Source: an uncultured bacterium (GTDB taxonomy: Bacteria > Desulfobacterota > BSN033 > UBA1163). From it: a stretch of DNA of 64,000 nt. Below are positions 34,774 through 44,004 of this stretch, piece by piece. The position numbers were made by a program, and so were the translations under genes. Within the stretch, counting starts at the first letter, position 1. Each line of letters starts with the position of its first letter. The DNA is taken from contig CALLAL010000009.1 of assembly GCA_938002255.1 (NCBI GenBank), forward strand, positions 62,001 through 126,000, in the 5' to 3' direction. Under the pieces are notes generated by a model. That model was not told where the DNA came from. It did not search any database and was given only the letters and a program-made list of their open reading frames with translations.

Positions 34774-34794
34774 TCAACGTTACCTTTTTACGTT

Positions 34795-35286
34795 TTACGA
34801 TTCAGTGGACCAAGTATCTTCGTGGGTAATTCCACCTTCTTCGAAAGTCCAGGTGATCGTCCCGAACACAAAAGAGACTTCTTCCATAGGAGGAGCGTTT
34901 GCTGTGCTTTCGTTTAAGGTGTTAGGTAAGATGGTTTTAATGGATGAGATACGGGATTGGCTTAATTGGATCGTATAAAATTGCTGGGTGGTGCCATCTC
35001 CAGAAGGGCTGGGCCTGTAAAACCGGATGGTCACCTCCAGTTCTTCATTGTTGCAAAGCGCCTGTTGCAAAAGGGGAGAGGATCGATCAATACTCTTTGT
35101 AATTTTAATCGGGGAGTATGACCTTCTGCCTGTGGCCATTCCGGAAGCTTCTGTGGGGACCATGACCGTATGTTCTAATGCAAATGCCTCAATCGTTCCC
35201 TCCCGATTCATACTGGTCACAGTGCTATCTCCACGGATTTCTCCCTGGGTCGTCCCTCTGATCCAGACATGGATGTTCAATGCCAT
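34795..35286 (-). CDS. hcp: Hcp tube protein (copy 1, TssD)
   Basis: 163 residues, a full Hcp: MALNIHVWIRGTTQGEIRG, AFALEHTVMVP, GRRSYSPIKITKSIDRSSPL and a C-terminal EDTW. Hcp hexamers stack into the inner tube and carry small effectors. It has a strong AGGAGG before the ATG. It differs clearly from the second copy at 35567, so the two may form different tubes or carry different cargo. Confidence 0.95.
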   Translation of the reverse strand: MALNIHVWIRGTTQGEIRGDSTVTSMNREGTIEAFALEHTVMVPTEASGMATGRRSYSPIKITKSIDRSSPLLQQALCNNEELEVTIRFYRPSPSGDGTTQQFYTIQLSQSRISSIKTILPNTLNESTANAPPMEEVSFVFGTITWTFEEGGITHEDTWSTES

Positions 35287-35353
35287 GATGTGCCCCTCCT
35301 CTCCTGCTTAAAACCCAACTGGAAAAAACTTCTTCCAAGTCTGAGAAATTTTT

Positions 35354-35393
35354 TTAAGACTCCGATCTCACCCGAACGGGATCGGAGTCTTAA
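35354..35393. other. 14-bp perfect hairpin between the two hcp genes
   Basis: TTAAGACTCCGATC (35354-35367) and its exact complement (35380-35393) enclose a 12-base loop. No U-run follows on the minus (coding) strand, so it is not a standard terminator. It lies 3' of hcp copy 2 and 5' of hcp copy 1 and could protect or process the abundant hcp mRNA. Confidence 0.6.
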
Positions 35394-35466
35394 AGATGGT
35401 TGAGTCAATCCTTTTTTATCCGCTTTCGCAGAGCGCCCCCTCCGGAAGGACAGGGATGAAGGCGGA

Positions 35467-35511
35467 AAGGATACCCATCGAAGCTCCGAAGGAGCGTAGT
35501 CAGGTATCCTT
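35467..35511. other. Nested inverted repeat in hcp intergenic region
   Basis: AAGGATACC (35467-35475) pairs with GGTATCCTT (35503-35511), enclosing GCTCC-GAA-GGAGC (35483-35495). With the hairpin at 35354 it makes the 280-base gap between hcp genes highly structured. No gene is supported in this gap. Confidence 0.5.
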
Positions 35512-35566
35512 CGGTAGGTTTCGCCGAAGCTGTCAAGATGCCCTGTGCGAAAACCACGGAAAGGCT

Positions 35567-36055
35567 TCACTTCGGCGTCTGCCACGAATCCTGGGCTTCA
35601 ACACCGTCAATCTCCCAGGTCCAGATGATCTTCGAATAGGTAAAGGAGACATCCTCCATATGGGTGAAGCTCTCCCGTGCCGGATCGAGGGCATTGGGTA
35701 TCCAGGGCTTGATGGAGACGATGATGGCATCTTCGAGTTTGATCGTAAAGTAGTGCTCCTCATTTCCAGAGGGATTGATCCGGTAATACTTCAATGTCAC
35801 ATCGCTCATTCTTTCCCCACTCGTAAGGGCTTGATAGAGCTTCGGAGAAGCTTTGTCAAACACTTTGGTTACGGTGAGAGCGTTGTGAACCCGCTTGCCT
35901 GTGGGGAGGCCGGTCTGGGGATCACGGGGAATATAAACCTCATGATTGAGAGCCTGACAGAGGATGGTATCCTCACGGCCCTGGATCGTGCAACACCCCT
36001 GAGCAATCGCTCCTTGAGTCTTTCCTGTGAGGGTCATGTGAAATGGCATTGGCAT
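35567..36055 (-). CDS. hcp: Hcp tube protein (copy 2, TssD)
   Basis: 162 residues with MPFHMTLTGKTQGAIAQGCC, QALNHEVYIPRD, GLPTGKRVHNALTVTKVFDK and a C-terminal QDSW. The start at 36055 has GGAGG eight bases upstream. It precedes the structured gap and hcp copy 1. Two Hcp genes in one operon are known in some T6SS loci and may allow mixed cargo. Confidence 0.95.
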   Translation of the reverse strand: MPMPFHMTLTGKTQGAIAQGCCTIQGREDTILCQALNHEVYIPRDPQTGLPTGKRVHNALTVTKVFDKASPKLYQALTSGERMSDVTLKYYRINPSGNEEHYFTIKLEDAIIVSIKPWIPNALDPARESFTHMEDVSFTYSKIIWTWEIDGVEAQDSWQTPK

Positions 36056-36096
36056 AGTTCTGTCCTCCTTTTTTGGGGTTTTTGGAATCTCATGAC

Positions 36097-36157
36097 ACGA
36101 ATGACAACAAATAAAACGAATTCGTGAAATTCGTTCCCCTTCGCTTCATTCGTAAAA
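36097..36157. repeat. ATTCGT/ACGAAT-rich repeat between tssC and hcp
   Basis: Within 61 bases the hexamer ATTCGT or its complement ACGAAT occurs several times, including the palindrome ACGAATTCGT around 36116-36125. It lies in the 102-base gap upstream of hcp copy 2. It could be an intergenic repeat unit or an operator. No coding potential was seen. Confidence 0.4.
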
Positions 36158-37645
36158 CTATTTCTTGTCCAACTTTCCGACGAGGGAGAGGGTAAAGAAA
36201 GAGCCCATATATTTGAAATGGGGCCTGACTTCAAGTCTCACCCTGTACCAGCCGGGGTCTCCCTCTACATCTTCTACCATGACCCGTGCCTGGCGTAATG
36301 GCCTGCGGCTTCTCACCGCAGGGGAGGGGCTTTCCTGATCGGCTACATACTGCCGAATCCAGTCGTTCAATTCCCTTTCGAGATCAACCCGTTCCTTCCA
36401 GGACCCAATGTTCTCCCTCTGGATCACCTTTAAATAATGAGCAAGCCGGTTGATGACGAACATATAAGGCAGCTGGAGTCCCAATTTATAATTGGTTTCA
36501 GCTTCTCGGCCCTCTTTCGTCTTGGGGAAAACCTTTGGTTTCTGAGCAGAGTTGGCTGAGAAGAAAGCGGCATTGTCACTTCCCTTTCGCATGGTCAGAG
36601 CGATAAAACCTTCCTCCGCCAGTTCAAATTCCCTTCGCTCCGAAATCAATACTTCAGTGGGAATCTTGGTCTGAATTTCACCCATGGCTTCGAATTGATG
36701 AAGGGGAAGATCTTCAACCGCACCCCCGGAGGTGGGACCAATGATATTGGCGCACCAGCGGTATTTTGCAAAGCTATCTGTGAGCCTGGAGGCAAAGGCA
36801 AACGCAGAGTTCCCCCAGAGGTAATGGTCGTGACTGGCTGAGACATCCTCCTGGTAGTTGAAGCTCTTTACAGGTTGAGTGTCCGGACCATAGGGAAGGC
36901 GGAGTAAAAATCGTGGAAGGGTGAGACCCACATAACGGGCATCTTCACTCTCCCTGAAAGATTGCCATTTTATATACTGGGGTGCCTCAAGAATGGCTTT
37001 AATATCCTTGAGATGGGGAAGGGTGGTAAAATTGGTGACGCCAAAAAATGTGGGGCTTGCCGCCGTAATAAAGGGAGCATGAGCCATGGCAGCCACACTT
37101 GCGACATACTGTAGAAGCCTCATATCCTGAGGTCCTGCCCCGAACTCATAATTACCAATCAAGGCTCCATAAGGTTTTCCACCAAACTGACCATACTCTG
37201 CTGTATAAACCGTTTTGTAAAGCCCTGACTTCACAATCTCCGGAGCATCGCTAAAGTCATCCAGAAGATCCTCTTTGCTTACATTGAGAACCTCAATTTT
37301 AATATTTTCTCTGAAGTCGGTTCGATCCACCAGAAATTTCATTGAACGCCAGGCCGACTCCAATTTCTGAAAATCAGGGTGGTGGAGGATCACATCCAGT
37401 TGCTGACTCAATTTCTTATCGATTTCAGCAATCATATCATCAACCACTGCTTTGGAAACCTTGACCGCTTCCCTGCCGGGTTCAAGAAGCCCTGCAAGAA
37501 AAGCCTCAAGACCTCTTTTCATTACTGAATAATTTTCATCGGTGGGTTTGAGGTTTGTTGCCTGAATGATTTCTTCCAACAGTGAGGGTTGTTCCAGGAC
37601 CTGACCTTCAGCAGCCACAGCTGCCTTTTCTCGTTCTTCAGCCAT
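36158..37645 (-). CDS. tssC: TssC large sheath subunit
   Basis: 495 residues, standard length. Family features: HPDFQKLESAWRSMKFLVDR, YGALIGNYEFG, FGVTNFTTLPHL, PRFLLRLPYGPDT and C-terminal VRLEVRPHFKYMGSFFTLSL. TssB and TssC form the contractile sheath. The gene follows tssB by 12 bases with a good AGGAGG. It is the canonical copy, unlike the fused paralogue at 9663. Confidence 0.97.
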   Translation of the reverse strand: MAEEREKAAVAAEGQVLEQPSLLEEIIQATNLKPTDENYSVMKRGLEAFLAGLLEPGREAVKVSKAVVDDMIAEIDKKLSQQLDVILHHPDFQKLESAWRSMKFLVDRTDFRENIKIEVLNVSKEDLLDDFSDAPEIVKSGLYKTVYTAEYGQFGGKPYGALIGNYEFGAGPQDMRLLQYVASVAAMAHAPFITAASPTFFGVTNFTTLPHLKDIKAILEAPQYIKWQSFRESEDARYVGLTLPRFLLRLPYGPDTQPVKSFNYQEDVSASHDHYLWGNSAFAFASRLTDSFAKYRWCANIIGPTSGGAVEDLPLHQFEAMGEIQTKIPTEVLISERREFELAEEGFIALTMRKGSDNAAFFSANSAQKPKVFPKTKEGREAETNYKLGLQLPYMFVINRLAHYLKVIQRENIGSWKERVDLERELNDWIRQYVADQESPSPAVRSRRPLRQARVMVEDVEGDPGWYRVRLEVRPHFKYMGSFFTLSLVGKLDKK

Positions 37646-37657
37646 ATATCTCCCTCC

Positions 37658-38143
37658 TTATTCTCCGATCCCCATCTCTTTGAGGAGCTGTTTTCGAGCC
37701 GTTTCATCTTTCACCAGTTCCTGAACCTTCTTTCGAAACTCAGGTACATTGGCCAGAGGGCCTCTTAACGCGCGCATGGCTTCCCTCAATTCGAGAAGTT
37801 TTTTTAATTCAGGAACCTGATTGACAATGGACTCTGGATCAAAATCTTTCAATGATTGCATCTGGAGTTTTACCGTTGTCTCCTCATCTGGTTTTCCGGA
37901 GAGGCGATTCGGCACGGTGAGATTTAGACTGATATGATGAGCCTTCAGGACTTCGTTAAAATTATCTTTGTCAATGTTGATGGGATCCCTCTTTTCCAGG
38001 GGTCGGTCATCCGGTCTTCCGGTGAAGTCGCCCATGACCAGAAGCTTGAGAGGAAGTTCTACATCCTCTTTTACATCTCCTGTGGCAGGCCGATAGACAA
38101 TGTTGATTCTCTCCTTGGGAGCTACAGATGCTTCTTTCGGCAT
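37658..38143 (-). CDS. tssB: TssB small sheath subunit
   Basis: 161 residues: RINIVYRPATGDVKEDVELP, LKLLVMGDFTGRPDDRPLEK, LQMQSLKDFDPESIVNQVPE and LKKLLELREAMRALRGPL. It pairs with TssC in the sheath and carries the interface strands. The ATG has AGGAGG upstream. A 125-base gap without a gene separates it from tssA; I saw no convincing promoter in that gap. Confidence 0.97.
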   Translation of the reverse strand: MPKEASVAPKERINIVYRPATGDVKEDVELPLKLLVMGDFTGRPDDRPLEKRDPINIDKDNFNEVLKAHHISLNLTVPNRLSGKPDEETTVKLQMQSLKDFDPESIVNQVPELKKLLELREAMRALRGPLANVPEFRKKVQELVKDETARKQLLKEMGIGE

Positions 38144-38268
38144 AATTCCCTCCTTTCTTTAGGGTTAGAAATTTAAAGTCTAATAATAAGGGTAACAAGG
38201 CCCATATCGTTCACACCTTGTCAAACGGGCTTCATCACTGATACCCCTAACCTTAGGCATGCAGATGG

Positions 38269-39813
38269 TTAACCTTTCCCCATTCGGATTGCTTCGCTCA
38301 GATCGAGTTTAGCGATCCGCTGCAATACTTCGGAGGCCTTTTCTTTATAGGGTTGCTCAGACTGAGCAGAAAAACCGCTCCAGACCGCTTTCAGGCATTG
38401 GGTCGCTAAATGTGGATCATATTCCTCTAATCGATAAAAGTCAATGTCTTTTAGAATCTGGTCCAGGTGTGGAAGGGCTACCTTTACCTGTTTGTTTTTA
38501 ACCAGAAGCTTGGAAAGAGCAAGACGCCAGAGGAGTTTTTCTTTTTGAGAAAAACTGTGTTGGAACTTCTGCTGAAGCCCTTCAATCGCCTCGAGAAGTT
38601 TTCCTTTCTTGATCAATGCCTGAGCTTCTTCCACCTCCTTTTCCATAGAATTTGTTTCCGATGAGATTGACTGTGTGGGAGAGGGTTGGGCGATGTTCTC
38701 AACGCCTCCTTTCAGGGTAATCTCTTTGATCCATTCTTTTGTTTCAGGATCCGCAAAGGGAGTTCCATCAGAAAAGGCGAGTTGCTCAAGGCCTGAAAGT
38801 CGATGAAGGAGAAAAGCGGTCTCCTGATTAACAGCCTCTTTTGCCCTCTGGAAATGCTCTCCCAGGTTGGCCAGACCTTCCGAAACGTATCGATTGAGAT
38901 CGATCCAGAAAATAAACTGGGGAAGCCTCGCCTCTGCTGACTTGATGAGATTTTGGTGATCCCCCTTAGTTTTCAATTCGGATAGCATCGTTTTGATCTG
39001 GCCAGGGGGAGGCGGGATGCGAGTCTGATGATTGGTCGCTGGGGGTGGGGCATCCACATTTGCCCAGAGAATGATTCTGTTCCATCGATAAGGGAGTGGA
39101 TTGGAGAGACTATCCTGATGAAGAAAAGCCACTGCCTCACGGATTTTTTGGATCCCCTGGTTGAGTGCTTTTTGGGCATCCGGGGCAGAAGCAATCATGA
39201 CCGGTGCCTCAGGTTCTGGCCGTGAGGGTTTTTCAGGAGCGGGTGAGGGTGCTTCTTCCTTCGGTTTTTCAGGTGGTGGGGGTGGAGGCGGAGAGAGAGA
39301 ATCTAATTGATCCCAAATCGGTCTGAGTGAAGGGGGTTCTTCGAGATGCTGGTTAAGAAATTCCTCAATTTTTCCTAATTGCTCGTTCAGGAGATGGATC
39401 TGGTCTTGGGGAATGGTACGCTCTTTGACCTGATTCAATGCTGCTTCGGTCTTTTCAACCCACCATTCGATAGCACCAGCGCGTCCTTTCATTTTTGCAG
39501 GATAGAGCCGTTCCCAGAAGGTTTCAAGAAGTTCTTGGTAGATTTTGAGGCCGATGGCAAACCCTTCTATCTGTTTTTGGTAGATTAAACCCACGGCCAA
39601 GTAACTGGCTGCCAGAAGGTCTTTCGATTTTTCTGCGAGGATTTCTGAAGAAAGTTTAATAACCTTTCCCCAATCAACACTTCCTGGACCCGATAGGGAA
39701 GAGAGTTTTCCAACCTCTCCCTGAAGTTCTTCAAAGAGGGGTTCAAAACGAAAATCGGTTCCCGTGGGCTGAGCCTCACTTATCGGTTCCTTGCCAAGGG
39801 CTTCAAGATTCAT
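38269..39813 (-). CDS. tssA: TssA cap/assembly protein
   Basis: 514 residues. An N-terminal ImpA domain (about 5-125, FEELQGEVGKL, GLKIYQELLETFWERLYP) is followed by a Pro-rich linker (about 170-205) and a longer C-terminal VasJ-like helical region (about 210-510). TssA primes and then caps the growing sheath or tube. The 4-base gap from tagF and AAGGGA before the ATG support this start. Confidence 0.93.
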   Translation of the reverse strand: MNLEALGKEPISEAQPTGTDFRFEPLFEELQGEVGKLSSLSGPGSVDWGKVIKLSSEILAEKSKDLLAASYLAVGLIYQKQIEGFAIGLKIYQELLETFWERLYPAKMKGRAGAIEWWVEKTEAALNQVKERTIPQDQIHLLNEQLGKIEEFLNQHLEEPPSLRPIWDQLDSLSPPPPPPPEKPKEEAPSPAPEKPSRPEPEAPVMIASAPDAQKALNQGIQKIREAVAFLHQDSLSNPLPYRWNRIILWANVDAPPPATNHQTRIPPPPGQIKTMLSELKTKGDHQNLIKSAEARLPQFIFWIDLNRYVSEGLANLGEHFQRAKEAVNQETAFLLHRLSGLEQLAFSDGTPFADPETKEWIKEITLKGGVENIAQPSPTQSISSETNSMEKEVEEAQALIKKGKLLEAIEGLQQKFQHSFSQKEKLLWRLALSKLLVKNKQVKVALPHLDQILKDIDFYRLEEYDPHLATQCLKAVWSGFSAQSEQPYKEKASEVLQRIAKLDLSEAIRMGKG

Positions 39814-39817
39814 CGTG

Positions 39818-40540
39818 CTATCCCTTCATCATCATAGAGTCAGACCACAATTGGACAAAGTCAGAGGTCTGAAGAGGACGCCTGAACAACATCAGACAGG
39901 TTTGATCAAGTGTTCCTCCCATAAAAACGGCATTGGGGACTGTTTGGATACGATTTTGAATCAGGCTCAGATAATAAGAGGCCTGAATTAAAGGGTCATC
40001 GTTAGAAGATCCCTTCAAATCGAGGGCAACCTCTGTATGATCTAAAGAGAAAGAGATCTCCTCCTTCACCTCTTTAAGGTCCTTTCGGTTCATTTTAAAA
40101 TCAGACCATCCGGAAAGAGGTGGTCTAATCTGTTGAACCTCTTGTTCCAATTTTTTGAGATCATGGGCCATAAAGGCCGAAAGGTATTCAATCTGATCCC
40201 ATGTCCTTTCACAGGCAAAAGGCATGAGGTGCCAGTGTTCCTCCCAGCCGTTGAGCATTCCTGTTCCGATGATTAAAAGAGGATAAGGCCTTCCCACCTG
40301 ATCCGAACTATCTCGGACCACTCCACAGGCGACGCTCTCTTTTTGAGTCCCTCTTGCCCAGAAACGCCAGGCGTGGAGATTCGGAGTAGGTGAATTTTTG
40401 GATATAAACACCTGGTATCCTTTCTCGACCCAATCGGAAAAGCCTTTGAGAAGCGGGTGATCCTGGCCCAGCCTAAAGAAATCTTTAGCCACAGGATGTT
40501 TTCCGAATGCAGACCATTGCCAGGAGGTATTTGTTTTCAT
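39818..40540 (-). CDS. tagF: TagF, T6SS post-translational repressor
   Basis: 240 residues using the ATG at 40540, which overlaps the tssM stop as ATGA; a TTG nine bases upstream is possible but less likely. Family features: SAFGKHPVAKDFFRLG, WVEKGYQVF, WRFWARG and VGRPYPLLIIGTG. In Pseudomonas TagF holds T6SS off, acting in parallel with or via Fha. Its presence fits the kinase/phosphatase/FHA regulation seen elsewhere in the window. Confidence 0.92.
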   Translation of the reverse strand: MKTNTSWQWSAFGKHPVAKDFFRLGQDHPLLKGFSDWVEKGYQVFISKNSPTPNLHAWRFWARGTQKESVACGVVRDSSDQVGRPYPLLIIGTGMLNGWEEHWHLMPFACERTWDQIEYLSAFMAHDLKKLEQEVQQIRPPLSGWSDFKMNRKDLKEVKEEISFSLDHTEVALDLKGSSNDDPLIQASYYLSLIQNRIQTVPNAVFMGGTLDQTCLMLFRRPLQTSDFVQLWSDSMMMKG

Positions 40541-43500
40541 TCTTCCCAAGCCTTAACAATATTTCCAGGCGCTTGACCCAGGATGGGTTTGATCTGTCCT
40601 ACGAGAGCCTGAAAATCACCTCCGAACTGATAACTGACCTTTATCTGTTTTATTCCCATGCCTTCAAGGGCTGCTTTCTCATTTGGAAATTCGGAAGGGG
40701 AGAAGATTCTCTGCCCGTCCTTAAATTCCTGGAGAAAGTCAGGAAAAGCCTGATTTCCTAAAAATTTCTTTGTTAGAACGAGATTTCCCACCTCAATCTG
40801 AAAGAGGACATCTCCACAAGTCTCCATAGACCATTGAAACGTTTTGCTAACCGGATAATTTAAGTTGACAAGACTCTGGGCTTGGCCAGCGCATTGAAGT
40901 TCTATCTTTGTGCTATGAGGTTTAATCCTCGCCTCAGGATTGGCAGCAGTGGGAAGGCCTCTGATCGAAACCGTGTAATTCTGTTTGGTCAGAGTTGGCG
41001 CAGGCGCACCTTTCGTTACAAAGGTGAGGAAAGATGCTTCAAAAGGAATGGCGCCTCCGAGAAACTCTTTTGGGGCATATCCTTTTGGTGTTTTCGATAC
41101 GAAAGGAGCTGCAGGTCCCTTCATAAATTTCCAGACATGACCCTCCGGTCCTAAAAGAAGTTGAGTGGCCTGGGCAGGGGGTAATCCCTGGACCTCTGCA
41201 AGGACTTTTTCCTCCCATTGAGTCTGCAAATGGCTGGCAGCCTCTTTACGGATAAAGTACCAGAGAAAATCAAGGGGTCCACTCATCAATTTCCAGAAGA
41301 TCTCCTCTGTGGGCCTTCCCTTCATCATCAATCCTTTTAATCGATTCAACGCATTGGCGCAGGTTATCAGAGGTGATTTCGTCGTAGCCGGATCTTCGCT
41401 AAACACCTGACTGGCCAGTTGAAAGGCCTGTGGCCTTGAAGAGGTGGACTGGGCAATTGCTGCCAGACCATCGGTGTATTCAAGATAGGCTTTTGCAGCC
41501 TGAGTCTGGGTCTCTACTTGTCCCACTTCTTTTCCGAGAGTCTTTTCAAGCTGGGTGATCCATTTCCTTGCCCCTTCGGCTGCTTTATCGAGTAAGCCCC
41601 CTTCTTTCTGGGTTTTGCTGAGTATTTTTACCACCTGGTAGTGATAGACCTGTTGAAGCCAAAAGGGGATATTCTCCGTTTGGAGTAAAGGTTCCAGTTC
41701 TGTAGCCATGGTGTTTAAGAGGGCAAAGTAAGGTCCCTGTTCCGTTGCCATTTTGGAAGCCACAGGCTGCCATTCTTTAATTCCCTTTAACCGCTCAGAT
41801 CCTCTTGGAAAGAAGGCCAAAAAGTTCTGCCAGTGATCAAAGCAGACAGTTGGATACCATTTCTCAAAGTCCGTCTTCTGGTTGGCCAGAAGGGTTGGCT
41901 CTAACATGGCTGATTCGATCTCCTTGATAAAAGCGTCCATCGCCTCTTTACCTTTACGAGTGAAAGAGGGAGCGATCGATCTTTCATCAGAAAGAGAATG
42001 GCTTCCTCCCCAGAAATCCCGGAGTCCAATGGATGGAATTGTTCCGAGGCGGTCTGCCCAGAGCGTAAGCCATCGAAGGTTTGTTCTCTTTGTTGAGAGA
42101 AGATCTTTTAACCATGCCTGAAGAACAGCGATCTCTTTATTGATTTCACCGGTGTCGGTTCGCCAGATCAAGTAATAGAGATAAAGCTGGCCGAACTTCG
42201 TCTTCAACTCCGAGATCGTTTTCGGATCTGCAGCAATGGGCATGGGTTCGTAAGAAGGCTGGGGCTTTCCCTTGAGGACAGGAAACGATTGTCCTTCCAG
42301 TCGGGCTTTGAGGAGATTGATCCTTCTGACTAAGTGGGTCACGTACTGAGCAATGATTTCATCCGGTGTGGTGATGGTCAGGGTAGCCAACGTCCCAGAC
42401 ATCTGTTTGTCAAAGGAGGCTAAGAAACCGGTCTGGAACTGTTTACAGTACTTGGCCTTAAGCCCCATCTCCACTTCTTTGCTCTCGGTCAGTCCAAATC
42501 TTGGAATCCACCAGCCCCGGTTCTGTTCTTCCACTTTGAGGATGGATTGACAGAACCGATCCATGGTGACCAGATCAGAAAGGATGTCTCCTTTCAATAC
42601 AGGTGGCTTGGCAAATTCATCACGAGCATCCTTGATCACCTTTAAATTCTTGACAAAAGAGAAGCTCAGAAGACCGCAAAGGGCAATAATGAGAATGACC
42701 CAAGCCGTCAGACCGAGATTTCGTGTCAACAAGCGCCACTGGAGGGCACGTTTGGTTGGGGCAAAGAGCCCCCGGTCCTTTGGAAAGACCTTGGCAAAGA
42801 GGTCGTGAAGAAAGAGCCCTTTGTTGGTTCCTGGGAGCACTTCTTTTTCTCCGATCAACCCCAGAGCATTTAAGAAATGAGAATAAGGGCTTCCTTCCTG
42901 ACGGCCACTGCTGAAGAAAAGGCCTCTGAGGATGGGAGTTTCCTGATAGGGGTTTTCCTTAAACGCTCCCTTCATAAAGGCTTGAAGGCCTTTCTTTAAA
43001 TTTTCGAATTCCTCAGGAAAGAGGAGAAGTCCAGGATCAACTCCTTTCGCCCCTGGCTGATGGAGCATCAGGATCCGGAGATTTCTTAGCCGTTCACCGA
43101 TCGCCTGAAAGGCTTGTTCTTGAAAAAGGTTGACATCCGTTTTGAGATCCTGATTGATAAATCCCATAGGTTGATCAAGGCTTTTTTCGGGAAGCTGATC
43201 ACAGAACTGGGTCATGCCCTGAATCAGGTCACATTTGGTGACGAGGACATAGACAGGAAATTTACTTCCCAGGACTCTCATCAACTCATCAATCCGGCGA
43301 CGGATCTGTTTTCCATCCTCTTCCAGCTCTTCCGCCTGACCTCCAAGCAATTTATCTGCGGCAATGGTGATGATGAGGCCATGGATCGGCTCTTTCCTCC
43401 GGTACTTGATGAGTAAAGCGAGAAATTTCTGCCATTCCTCTTTATCTCTTCCCTCATCAATCGGGATCGCATACCTTCCAGCCGTATCCAGGATGATGGC

Positions 43501-44004
43501 CTGCTCAAAAAACCACCAGTCAACGTTCTTCGTTCCTGAAAGACCTGAAGTGCGACTCACTTCCGCAAAGGGAGAAGAGAGGCGGGCGCTTGTGATGGCT
43601 GTCGTCTTTCCAGAACCGCTCTCTCCGATGACCATATACCAGGGGAGCACATAGAGGGGATTCCCATATTTTCTCAGGTGAGATCGCCTCAGGGCGTCTA
43701 CAGCCTCCTTCCAACGGCTCTGAAGTTCTTTAAGGTCATCTTTCTCTTTTCCTGAGAGCGCCTTAAGATTGGACTCATCCTGTTCGATCACCTGCTGAAC
43801 GAATTTTTCCTCTTTTCGTCTAAGCAAGATCTTTCTGAGAAAGAGAAACCCGATTCCCAGACCTATGAGAAAAAGAAGGACAAAGAATCCCATCCACCAG
43901 GGCCAGTCGAGAAGAAGAACCAGCCCAAAGGCAAGGACAATGATGAAGAAGATGGCCACACCAATGAGAGCATATTTAAGATACTTTAATAGTAACGTCT
44001 TCAT
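40537..44004 (-). CDS. tssM: TssM inner-membrane complex protein (IcmF)
   Basis: 1155 residues. Two N-terminal transmembrane helices (about 8-56) and a third (about 428-450) flank a cytoplasmic GTPase-like domain with intact Walker A GESGSGKTTA. The rest is the periplasmic part, ending in the beta domain that contacts TssJ. TssM, TssL and TssJ form the membrane complex. It follows tssL with no gap. Confidence 0.96.
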   Translation of the reverse strand: MKTLLLKYLKYALIGVAIFFIIVLAFGLVLLLDWPWWMGFFVLLFLIGLGIGFLFLRKILLRRKEEKFVQQVIEQDESNLKALSGKEKDDLKELQSRWKEAVDALRRSHLRKYGNPLYVLPWYMVIGESGSGKTTAITSARLSSPFAEVSRTSGLSGTKNVDWWFFEQAIILDTAGRYAIPIDEGRDKEEWQKFLALLIKYRRKEPIHGLIITIAADKLLGGQAEELEEDGKQIRRRIDELMRVLGSKFPVYVLVTKCDLIQGMTQFCDQLPEKSLDQPMGFINQDLKTDVNLFQEQAFQAIGERLRNLRILMLHQPGAKGVDPGLLLFPEEFENLKKGLQAFMKGAFKENPYQETPILRGLFFSSGRQEGSPYSHFLNALGLIGEKEVLPGTNKGLFLHDLFAKVFPKDRGLFAPTKRALQWRLLTRNLGLTAWVILIIALCGLLSFSFVKNLKVIKDARDEFAKPPVLKGDILSDLVTMDRFCQSILKVEEQNRGWWIPRFGLTESKEVEMGLKAKYCKQFQTGFLASFDKQMSGTLATLTITTPDEIIAQYVTHLVRRINLLKARLEGQSFPVLKGKPQPSYEPMPIAADPKTISELKTKFGQLYLYYLIWRTDTGEINKEIAVLQAWLKDLLSTKRTNLRWLTLWADRLGTIPSIGLRDFWGGSHSLSDERSIAPSFTRKGKEAMDAFIKEIESAMLEPTLLANQKTDFEKWYPTVCFDHWQNFLAFFPRGSERLKGIKEWQPVASKMATEQGPYFALLNTMATELEPLLQTENIPFWLQQVYHYQVVKILSKTQKEGGLLDKAAEGARKWITQLEKTLGKEVGQVETQTQAAKAYLEYTDGLAAIAQSTSSRPQAFQLASQVFSEDPATTKSPLITCANALNRLKGLMMKGRPTEEIFWKLMSGPLDFLWYFIRKEAASHLQTQWEEKVLAEVQGLPPAQATQLLLGPEGHVWKFMKGPAAPFVSKTPKGYAPKEFLGGAIPFEASFLTFVTKGAPAPTLTKQNYTVSIRGLPTAANPEARIKPHSTKIELQCAGQAQSLVNLNYPVSKTFQWSMETCGDVLFQIEVGNLVLTKKFLGNQAFPDFLQEFKDGQRIFSPSEFPNEKAALEGMGIKQIKVSYQFGGDFQALVGQIKPILGQAPGNIVKAWEE

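Noticed and set aside
35354-35393. Rho-independent terminator between hcp genes
   Set aside because: The stem is perfect, but the coding strand is followed by A residues rather than a U-run.
35277-35585. 102-codon minus-strand reading frame between the hcp genes
   Set aside because: It covers the hairpin-rich gap, overlaps both hcp genes, is basic and low-complexity, and has no ribosome-binding site.
38144-38268. Internal promoter between tssA and tssB
   Set aside because: A TTGACA is present on the minus strand near 38218, but no acceptable -10 box lies at the right distance.
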